Shown: piece after piece, positions 15,725-21,348 of the stretch
Layout: each line of letters opens with the position of its first letter
Position numbering within the stretch: position 1 is the first letter of the stretch
From: a virus
IMG/VR virus record: IMGVR_UViG_3300030406_004467
Span: 1-25,710 of that record
Strand: one strand, 5' to 3'
Length of the DNA stretch: 25,710 bases
Translations under genes and position numbers: made by a program
The notes under the pieces: model-generated
Database searches by the model: none
Told to the model about the DNA's origin: nothing
What the model saw: the letters and a program-made list of their open reading frames with translations, nothing else

Positions 15725-16921
15725 TTATTTAATATGAATAGTCTGACCAAAGGGCGCAGGCAATCCATTCTCATTTACAGATACCCAAAGAACTGGATAG
15801 GCAGGGGGTTCTTTTGGATAATCCCAAATTTCCATATCTGAAAATATTATAAGCTTATCTATTTCCATCTGCTCTTTTTCTATGTAGTCAAATAATGGTG
15901 CTACATTAGTTCCCCCTCTTCCTTTAATATCAAGCTTCTCAATAATCTCTCCCTTATCGAAAACTTGTACCTTGTCTTCTTTGACGTTACCATCAAAAGG
16001 AATTACTGTAACCTGCTCTGGGGAAAACTTTTCAGATATGTAGTTTAATTCTGAAAAACCTTTTTGTAATTCCTTGTCACTAACAGAAGCAGATTGATCT
16101 TGACCCACAACCAGATGACCAGAACCAAAGCGATCAGAAGTAGGGTTAAGAACATCTAAGACTTCAAGAGCAACTTTATGTATTCTCTTATAGGAATAGT
16201 CTTCTGGTTGCTCTCCTCCAACAAACTTTTCTAGTTCTTCTTCCCATAATACTTGAGGTTCTAAAAGCTTATCTATAATTCCTTGTAGTTCAGCGGGAAT
16301 TGTACCCCTACCCCTATACTGACTAGCAGTAACAAGAATATCATCTATGGCTCTTTCTTGTCTCTTGATATCAGACTCTGACAAAGAGGTTCCATCTGAT
16401 TTAGTTGGTTCGATAACGGCTCCCCATTCTGGCATTTCTCCAGAACCAGAGCCACCATTACCCCCCTCTTGTTCCTCTTCATCTTGAATACGACTATAAC
16501 AAGTTTCTGCTCTAAGGGTTTTATATTTCTCTTCAAATAAACAATCTTTTGGCAATGCAAGCTTACCCCCATTGATACCTACTGCATCTAGTACAATAGG
16601 GTTAATTACATAATCGCAAGCATAGTTCCATTTCTTGTGATCTCTGTTCTTCATTCTTAATGGGTGTTTCAAAATAATGTGTAAAACTTCATGAGCAAAT
16701 ACCCCTGCTAATTCTTGTGCGTTTATCTTCTGCACAAACTCCCTATTCCAGATGATGCTAGTTCCATCAGTAGCCATAGTTGAAACTCTTTCATTATCTT
16801 CAATAACTTTAACACTCATTAAGATAGACCCATAAAAGGGAAACTCTTTGTTGAGATATGTTTTGGCTCTAGCCAAAGCAAAATCAACATCTTCTTTTGA
16901 TACTTCATCTAATAAGTCCAT
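15725..16921 (-). CDS. VWA-like / zincin metallopeptidase-domain protein (DUF2201-type), MoxR partner
   Basis: 398 residues. The N-terminal half contains AHEVLHIILKH (His77, Glu78, His81) and WNYACDYVIN (98-107), the signature of the DUF2201 putative metallopeptidase domain. A low-complexity acidic/glycine linker lies near 145-162. The C-terminal half is VWA-like, with DQSAS (275-279) as the metal-site DxSxS motif, GRGGTN (334-339) and FSDME (360-364). In bacteria and large phages these proteins are encoded beside MoxR AAA+ ATPases and are thought to form chaperone-like complexes that remodel or load metal into a client. Here the ATPase is the next gene upstream. Whether the zincin is active is unknown. 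The start ATG has GGAGTGA upstream. Confidence 0.85.
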   Translation of the reverse strand: MDLLDEVSKEDVDFALARAKTYLNKEFPFYGSILMSVKVIEDNERVSTMATDGTSIIWNREFVQKINAQELAGVFAHEVLHIILKHPLRMKNRDHKKWNYACDYVINPIVLDAVGINGGKLALPKDCLFEEKYKTLRAETCYSRIQDEEEQEGGNGGSGSGEMPEWGAVIEPTKSDGTSLSESDIKRQERAIDDILVTASQYRGRGTIPAELQGIIDKLLEPQVLWEEELEKFVGGEQPEDYSYKRIHKVALEVLDVLNPTSDRFGSGHLVVGQDQSASVSDKELQKGFSELNYISEKFSPEQVTVIPFDGNVKEDKVQVFDKGEIIEKLDIKGRGGTNVAPLFDYIEKEQMEIDKLIIFSDMEIWDYPKEPPAYPVLWVSVNENGLPAPFGQTIHIK

Positions 16922-17048
16922 TTTTTCACTCCTTTAATTATTAGATTGTCACAAGATTTATTATCTTGTTTGGTACACAAAAAAAGTTACATAGTAACTT
17001 TTTGTATACTAAGCAAAATAATGGGGGGGTATGACCCCCCCAAAGTAT
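16922..17048 (-). promoter_or_regulatory. Intergenic leader: G/C hairpin, dyad, hairpin, GGAGTGA ribosome site
   Basis: Seven G and seven C (17023-17029 with 17035-17041) form a hairpin just after the MoxR stop. Next come the dyad copy (16981-17003) and a perfect 7-bp hairpin ACAAGAT/ATCTTGT (16951-16957 with 16963-16969). The ribosome site AAAGGAGTGA (complement 16926-16935) ends the leader. Confidence 0.65.
16981..17003. repeat. Dyad repeat copy 5 (AAAAAGTTAC-ATA-GTAACTTTTT)
   Basis: The strongest copy: 10 bp perfect with a 3-nt loop, and flanks (TACAC/GTATA) that extend the pairing further. Located in the leader between the MoxR and VWA genes. Confidence 0.8.
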
Positions 17049-18146
17049 TTAAACAAACAAGTCCATATTTTGTGAACCGTCTTTATTAGAGTTTCTTAAC
17101 CAACTTAATAAATCTTTGTTCTTCTTCATTTCCTTGTTTTGTCTAACAATATCCATAATGGCAATGCCTGCATATTCCTTTTGGGGAATACGATCTATAT
17201 AGGTAATAATATTTTTCATATTACTATTGTTAGCTTTTCCTGCTACTGCACCGATCAAAGCATATAAAACGTCTGGTTGCTCTGGTATCTTTGCAGTCGT
17301 TGGGTTTTGAATTAAGTTATCCAGATTCATAAACTCTGGAACATTCTTAATTATTTTTAAGAAAGCAGTAAAATCTTTCATGGCAGGCTCTCCAACTTGA
17401 CCAGATATTAACTCCCTTATTATGTGGGGAATATCTGAACTAGAAAACAAGTCAGAAAAATTAAACTTTAATATATTGGCTACTCTTTCCCAACTTCTAG
17501 GGGTAGGGTTAGAGTCTTGTGAGGGGTCGTTTACACAATAAAACTGCTCTCTGGCTCTAAGATATGCAATAACTTTGAAGTCACATTTTTTAGTAGCCAT
17601 ATAGTTACAAGTTGCTTCTCTGTTAGGCTCAATGTTGAAATAGGTTAGACAATCTTTTAAATGACTAGGGAGTCTATTTACCCCTGCTTTATCTTGTAAC
17701 CTATTGCCTGCACAAACTACTGACCAACCGTCTGGAAGATGATGTTCCCCAACTCTTCTTTCATTTACCAACTGCCTACAAACATTAAGAACTGCTGTAG
17801 GTGCTTGTGGTAATTCATCTAGGAACAATACACCAGTTTTAAACCCATTGGCTACCTGCTTATCAATAGCAACTTTCCAATCTGGTGTTGCAACATGAAC
17901 AGACTTTCTATCTTGTGAAGGTATTCTTTGACCCCCCAATTCAGTTGGGTCTACTTGTGCAACAACCAAAGAGAAGAACCCCCTCTTTGTTTCTAAGCAG
18001 GCTTGATAGCCAGATGCAGTCTTTCCTAGTCCTTGCATACCTACAATATAGGGAACTATCCTAGTAGCATCTGTATCGCCTTTAGAAAGCGACTCATTGT
18101 GATTTAAGGTTGCTATTAAAGCTTTTTTACACTCTGTTATATTCAT
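17049..18146 (-). CDS. MoxR-like AAA+ ATPase
   Basis: 365 residues. Walker A GMQGLGKT (36-43), Walker B VLFLDE (106-111), sensor-1 Asn148 in CAGN and the following 'NRLPSHLKDCLTYF' region (157-170) match the MoxR branch of AAA+ proteins. 'DPTELGGQRIP' (66-76) matches the usual 'D--DL-G---P' segment. The C-terminal part is a helical lid (about 185-330). MoxR ATPases act with VWA proteins to remodel target complexes; the VWA-like partner is encoded directly downstream. Phages of large and medium size carry such pairs (often mislabelled CobS/CobT) without a proven role. The start ATG has AAAGGAGTGAAAA upstream. Confidence 0.9.
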   Translation of the reverse strand: MNITECKKALIATLNHNESLSKGDTDATRIVPYIVGMQGLGKTASGYQACLETKRGFFSLVVAQVDPTELGGQRIPSQDRKSVHVATPDWKVAIDKQVANGFKTGVLFLDELPQAPTAVLNVCRQLVNERRVGEHHLPDGWSVVCAGNRLQDKAGVNRLPSHLKDCLTYFNIEPNREATCNYMATKKCDFKVIAYLRAREQFYCVNDPSQDSNPTPRSWERVANILKFNFSDLFSSSDIPHIIRELISGQVGEPAMKDFTAFLKIIKNVPEFMNLDNLIQNPTTAKIPEQPDVLYALIGAVAGKANNSNMKNIITYIDRIPQKEYAGIAIMDIVRQNKEMKKNKDLLSWLRNSNKDGSQNMDLFV

Positions 18147-18232
18147 TTTTCACTCCTTTATGTTTTATGAATATGATACCTAAAATTGGTATCTCTTAGG
18201 GGGTTAATCAAAACCCCCTATTAGATAACAAC
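18147..18232 (-). promoter_or_regulatory. Intergenic leader: G/C hairpin, GATACC hairpin, GGAGTGA ribosome site
   Basis: TAGGGGGTT (18197-18205) pairs perfectly with AACCCCCTA (18212-18220). A second hairpin GATACC/GGTATC lies at 18175-18180 with 18188-18193. The ribosome site AAAGGAGTGA (complement 18150-18159) precedes the MoxR start. Confidence 0.65.
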
Positions 18233-18961
18233 TTACATAGGGTTATTGTCTAAATCTGCTTGTTGATAGTTATCTGCAAGCTTTCCCAATTGGTCAGAAA
18301 CTTCTGCTACTTTTTCTTGAGTCTCTAGTTCATCTTCATAGACTTCAATAGTCTCTTTAAGATCACTTAAAAACTTTTCTCTAGCTACAAGAGCAGACTC
18401 TAAACGTCTTTGAAAATCTTCCAACTCTTCTTCATTTAAACCCTCTTTGTAACCAGAACCGTCTTTCTTTGGTTTACCAACAATCTTAGCAACTAAAGTA
18501 TCTAACTTATCTAGTTCCTCTTCTTTGTTAGGGTTAAACTCTTTAACAAGTTTAGCTTCTGAAGTAATACCCATAGCAGTTAATTTATCTCTAACTAATT
18601 CCGCAGTGCAATTAGAAGAGGGTAAGGGTTCGTTAGTCTTAAACCATTTATGAACCCATTGAGTCTTTTCCCTTTTCTTCTTGTTAGAAGCATCTGAAAA
18701 ACCAACATCTGATAACTGCTTTTTAAAAGTATTCATATCTCTAGTAGATATTTTGTCAGCAGGGTAAGAAGCATAAGCAGATATTAGTTCACAATAAATA
18801 TCAATGTTCCCTGCATTAATAGCATTAGAATTGTTTTTATTATCTTCACGCATATTTGTAATACTTGAATTAATAGAACCTAATCTAGTTGCTACATCAT
18901 CTGCTAAATACTCTTTACCTAGTTGTACTTTTTTAGTCTTTTTTGTTTTTGATTTAGTCAT
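18233..18961 (-). CDS. Helical protein upstream of MoxR/VWA pair, unknown function
   Basis: 242 residues from the ATG at 18961, chosen because GGAGTGA lies directly upstream; an in-frame start 13 codons earlier lacks one. The N-terminus is very basic (TKSKTKKTKKVQLGKEYL), the middle contains 'REKTQWVHKWFKTNEPLPSSNCTAELV', and the C-terminal 100 residues are acidic and strongly coiled (EELEDFQRRLESALVAREKFLSDLKETIEVYEDELETQEKV). Its place is where other phages encode a DUF3150-like third partner of MoxR/VWA, but I cannot confirm that homology. It may be an adaptor or client. Confidence 0.7.
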   Translation of the reverse strand: MTKSKTKKTKKVQLGKEYLADDVATRLGSINSSITNMREDNKNNSNAINAGNIDIYCELISAYASYPADKISTRDMNTFKKQLSDVGFSDASNKKKREKTQWVHKWFKTNEPLPSSNCTAELVRDKLTAMGITSEAKLVKEFNPNKEEELDKLDTLVAKIVGKPKKDGSGYKEGLNEEELEDFQRRLESALVAREKFLSDLKETIEVYEDELETQEKVAEVSDQLGKLADNYQQADLDNNPM

Positions 18962-19039
18962 TATTTTCACTCCTCTATTATCTGATAAATGACCCTGCAA
19001 AGCAGGAATCTAACCCCCAAAAGATAGGGGGTTAGTTTG
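18962..19039 (-). promoter_or_regulatory. Intergenic leader: G/C hairpin, CCTGC hairpin, GGAGTGA ribosome site
   Basis: CTAACCCCC (19010-19018) pairs perfectly with GGGGGTTAG (19027-19035). A second hairpin CCTGC-AAA-GCAGG spans 18994-19006. The ribosome site on the minus strand reads AGAGGAGTGA (complement 18967-18976), ahead of the 242-aa gene. Confidence 0.65.
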
Positions 19040-19411
19040 CTACTTTGATTTAGATTTACGAACATCTTTCAAAAGGTTCTCGACTTGAGTCCAAGTCCTA
19101 GGGGTAACATTTATAGGTTGTACTTCATCTGCAAACATTATTCCTTTTGGTTTACCTAAAATTGGTACTGCTTTTTCTATTGCTTTTAAGGTTGCTCTAG
19201 CAGATACAACTACACCCCAAAGATAATGGCTAGGGTGCGTATCTACATAAGGAATAGAATAATAATAAGCATCTGAATGTAATTCCTCTAGGTGTTCATC
19301 TTCAGAATTTATCCAATAATTTTTTGTATTCTCTTTCACTATAAGAGGACTTTCTAAGTCTCTTTCATTGTGATCATCATAAAATCTTTTTGGTATCTTA
19401 ATTAGTTTCAT
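19040..19411 (-). CDS. Hypothetical protein, first gene of accessory module
   Basis: 123 residues, acidic and aromatic-rich in the first half (YWINSEDEHLEELHSDAYYYSIPYV), then 'HYLWGVVVSARATLKAIEKAV' and a basic C-terminus (LLKDVRKSKSK). No domain recognised. The start has GGAGTGAGA six bases upstream, the one ribosome site in the module that is complementary over nine bases to the candidate RNA loop. It is transcribed first in the module if the promoter near 19828-19855 is real. Confidence 0.65.
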   Translation of the reverse strand: MKLIKIPKRFYDDHNERDLESPLIVKENTKNYWINSEDEHLEELHSDAYYYSIPYVDTHPSHYLWGVVVSARATLKAIEKAVPILGKPKGIMFADEVQPINVTPRTWTQVENLLKDVRKSKSK

Positions 19412-19500
19412 TTATCTCACTCCATTTTATTAATGCTAGATAGGTAACAAGACTCGCCTGCTACCTACCTAAAATTAATAGGGGGGAATGAACCCCCCTA
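19412..19500 (-). promoter_or_regulatory. Leader of first module gene: G/C hairpin, TAGGTAGGTA hairpin, GGAGTGAGA ribosome site
   Basis: TAGGGGGG (19479-19486) pairs with CCCCCCTA (19493-19500). TAGATAGGTA (19437-19446) pairs with TACCTACCTA (19462-19471), with one wobble. The ribosome site GGAGTGAGA (complement 19415-19423) is next to the start. The G/C hairpin here has no gene directly upstream, unlike the other four. Confidence 0.6.
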
Positions 19501-19827
19501 ATAGGTAATAGATTGAGAGTGTTTAAACAGATAGAAGTAATAAGGCTCAATATCGTTTCTATCCTATGGCTACCTACTTTTTTGAAATGGGGGGTAGTAC
19601 TCTAATCAGTTCGTTAAATCTTATAATGCAAAGAACCTTTATTGGTTAATTGAGTTGTTACGGTGTACCTATCCTAATGAGAGATAGGGAATAAATCAGT
19701 CCGACTTGTTATAAGATTATGTAACCCTGCAATACTGCGATTAGACCCATTATATGCCTGCTAAATACTCTGGTTATAAAACTCCTTTCTAAAACGAATC
19801 ATTTTTTAAAATTTCAAAATCTTCCCA

Positions 19828-19855
19828 AAGATAGCAGTTTGGTCAAATATGTCAA
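19828..19855 (-). promoter_or_regulatory. Candidate promoter for accessory module
   Basis: On the minus strand a perfect TTGACA (19855-19850), a 16-nt gap and TATCTT (19833-19828, four of six). ATTTGAC occurs twice in tandem across the -35. It would give a leader of about 400 nt before the first module gene. Confidence 0.4.
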
Positions 19856-19874
19856 ATTAGTATAAAAACATAGG

Positions 19875-20030
19875 TAAGTCATTGATAACAAGTTGGTTTT
19901 CAAAGACCCATTTAAAATATCAAAATTAGCCAATTTCATACTAAAAAAGTTAATATGTAACTTTTCTAAGTCATTGTTTTTATTACGTTTTTTTTCTAGT
20001 GTTTTTGCTATTTAAAATGCTAAGTCATTG
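19875..20030 (+). repeat. Three direct repeats TAAGTCATTG
   Basis: Exact 10-mers at 19875-19884, 19967-19976 and 20021-20030 in AT-rich DNA. The second and third extend as C-TAAGTCATTG followed by TTTTATTA/ATTTTATTGA. Iteron-like, but the spacing (92 and 54 nt) is irregular. Confidence 0.5.
19945..19965. repeat. Dyad repeat copy 6 (AAAAGTTA-N5-TAACTTTT)
   Basis: 8-bp perfect arms, loop ATATG, followed directly by the second TAAGTCATTG repeat. Confidence 0.7.
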
Positions 20031-20239
20031 ATTTTATTGACTTTTTTTATTTAGATTATGAAAATTTTAGAAAAAAAAATCCTCTGTATGGCTCTAGGTT
20101 TAGCATTGAGTGGGGTTTAAGATTCCATAATGCTTGAGTCATGTTTTTTTAATGGCTCTGTATAGCCAAATATAACGGTCTGACGGGAAAAAAGAAAAAG
20201 GGTTTTTAGACGTTATATGCCGCTTTTTTTGCCTATTTA

Positions 20240-20267
20240 TTGACTATAAAAGGGTTTTGAATATAAA
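20240..20267 (+). promoter_or_regulatory. Candidate sigma-70 promoter of terminase operon
   Basis: TTGACT (20240-20245), a 16-nt gap and TATAAA (20262-20267), each five of six to consensus. The start is expected near 20274, about 25 nt before the TerS ATG, which has GAGGG eight bases upstream. Confidence 0.65.
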
Positions 20268-20283
20268 GTTACATGGTAACTTT
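20265..20283. repeat. Dyad repeat copy 7 (AAAGTTAC-ATG-GTAACTTT) over terminase promoter
   Basis: Perfect 8-bp arms with a 3-nt centre. It overlaps the -10 hexamer and the predicted transcription start, the position of a classical repressor operator. Confidence 0.75.
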
Positions 20284-20298
20284 TAAGAGGGTCTAAAG

Positions 20299-20796
20299 AT
20301 GAAAAAACCAAAGCTAACACTAGTAAAAGGGAAGAGGAAAAAAACGGCTCGACTGACTGCTAAGCAGTCTAAATTTATAGATGCTATATTGGGAATAGGA
20401 GTAGATAAAGAACATACTTACACAGACGCATATAAATTAGCATACGAGACAAGTAATAGTAGCGATTCCACAATTAGACATTCTGCGCACTCATTATTTC
20501 ATAACCCCAACATTACCCCAATTTATGAAGAGAGAAAGAGACAAATAGAGGAAAGAAATCGCACGATTGCGCTGGGTCGATCAGATAGAATAATTACACG
20601 CCTAGAAGAAGAAGCATCTGATTTTGAGAATGGTAGTCCAACAAGTAGAGTTAGAGCCCTAGAGTTATTAGGGAAGTTAAAGGAAACTCAATTGTTTAAT
20701 ACGTCTGTTTCTGTAGAGGACTCCAGAGAACCAGAAGAAATAAAACAAGAATTAGAAAAGAAGTTAAACTTGATCCTTGGAAATGACCCCACCTAA
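20299..20796 (+). CDS. terS: Terminase small subunit
   Basis: 165 residues. After a basic N-terminus, 'LTAKQSKFIDAILGIGVDKEHTYTDAYKLAYETSNSSDSTIRHSAHSLFHNPNI' (about 19-72) is the helix-turn-helix DNA-binding region typical of TerS, which recognises the packaging site and activates TerL. A helical middle (YEERKRQIEERNRTI) should oligomerise and the acidic C-terminus contacts TerL. TerL is encoded downstream after three plus-strand genes and one opposing gene. A promoter and dyad lie directly upstream. Confidence 0.8.
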   Translation: MKKPKLTLVKGKRKKTARLTAKQSKFIDAILGIGVDKEHTYTDAYKLAYETSNSSDSTIRHSAHSLFHNPNITPIYEERKRQIEERNRTIALGRSDRIITRLEEEASDFENGSPTSRVRALELLGKLKETQLFNTSVSVEDSREPEEIKQELEKKLNLILGNDPT

Positions 20797-20864
20797 CCCC
20801 ACCCCACTGATGACAAGCCGTATGCTAGGCACGACAGTATATAGTAATCTGCACATAAAATGAT

Positions 20865-21017
20865 ATGGATTTACTAAAACGGTTCAAAGTCAATGAATGG
20901 GTTATCTTTAGTGTCTTATTCTCTTATATAATGGAGAGGCTTATAGAAGGCGATACAGAGGGTTTAATGGTTTGGTGGTACTTTGTGTTATATTTGGGTT
21001 CACTGCCCACTGAGTGA
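20865..21017 (+). CDS. 50-residue membrane protein, possible holin
   Basis: An ORF in the gap after TerS, starting MDLLKRFKVNEW. Two hydrophobic segments (WVIFSVLFSYIM, about 12-23, and GLMVWWYFVLYLGSL, about 33-47) are separated by a charged loop (ERLIEGDTE). This is the layout of short class II holins, and packaging/lysis genes often neighbour each other. There is no Shine-Dalgarno ahead of the ATG, which lowers confidence; the stop lies 3 nt from the stop of the opposing gene. Confidence 0.5.
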   Translation: MDLLKRFKVNEWVIFSVLFSYIMERLIEGDTEGLMVWWYFVLYLGSLPTE

Positions 21018-21020
21018 CGC

Positions 21021-21251
21021 TTATTTTTGGGCTAATAAGCTATCTAGCTTCTGTTCCAACCTCACTAGATGTTCGACTACCCTGTCAACGTCATCTTTAT
21101 GGTCGTTCTTGTGAACGTATTGTTCTCGTGTTTTATTAAGAAGTATCTGAACTCTTTTGAGTTCATCACTTTGTGATTTGATATACCACGCTATAGGTGC
21201 TATAACTATAGTTATTATGATATTCCACAGAGTTGATATATCGAGTTCCAT
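21021..21251 (-). CDS. Small membrane-anchored coiled-coil protein
   Basis: 76 residues. One N-terminal membrane span (LWNIIITIVIAPIAWYI, about 8-24) is followed by a charged coiled coil ending 'HKDDVDRVVEHLVRLEQKLDSLLAQK'. The shape is like XhlA or other lysis-cassette proteins, and I recall similar short proteins in many marine phages. It is the only minus-strand gene in the packaging block and diverges from the next gene across a spacer full of GGTATACC sites, so it may be expressed under separate control. Confidence 0.7.
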   Translation of the reverse strand: MELDISTLWNIIITIVIAPIAWYIKSQSDELKRVQILLNKTREQYVHKNDHKDDVDRVVEHLVRLEQKLDSLLAQK

Positions 21252-21253
21252 AT

Positions 21254-21321
21254 ATGGTATACCTATAGTGTTTTGTAAGAGGTATATCTATAAATGGTAT
21301 ACCTATTATACTAGGTATACC
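21254..21321. promoter_or_regulatory. Operator-like cluster of GGTATACC palindromes
   Basis: Three perfect GGTATACC palindromes (21256-21263, 21296-21303, 21314-21321) and one variant GGTATATC (21281-21288) lie in the divergent spacer. The first two sit in an identical 13-mer ATGGTATACCTAT (21254-21266, 21294-21306). A minus-strand TATAAT (21310-21305) overlaps the sites but has no good -35. Confidence 0.6.
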
Positions 21322-21348
21322 GTATAGGGAAGGGTTGTAAAGAAAAAA

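Larger units (their letters stand above)
19501..20298. other. AT-rich noncoding region between accessory module and terminase
   Basis: No ORF with a credible start was found in about 800 nt. Contents: several TATAAT-like boxes, a minus-strand promoter candidate (19828-19855), three TAAGTCATTG direct repeats, a dyad copy (19945-19965), a bulged inverted repeat TATAACGgTCT/AGACGTTATA (20171-20181 with 20208-20217), and the terminase promoter with its dyad (20240-20283). Such a region beside terminase could hold a replication origin or packaging signal, but nothing seen proves either. Confidence 0.5.

Noticed and set aside
13142-19500. CRISPR-like array from the recurring hairpins
   Set aside because: The hairpins differ in sequence and spacing and lie between genes; there are no uniform repeats with spacers and no cas genes.
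19455-19763. GCCTGCTA at 19456 and 19756 as further target sites for stem 2 of the RNA
   Set aside because: CCTGCTA is frequent in this AT-rich genome, so two 8-base matches are not convincing by themselves.
19690-19815. 13-residue ORFs on the minus strand (MGLIAVLQGYIIL and MIRFRKEFYNQSI)
   Set aside because: Too short, without ribosome sites at proper distance; possible leader peptides but unsupported.
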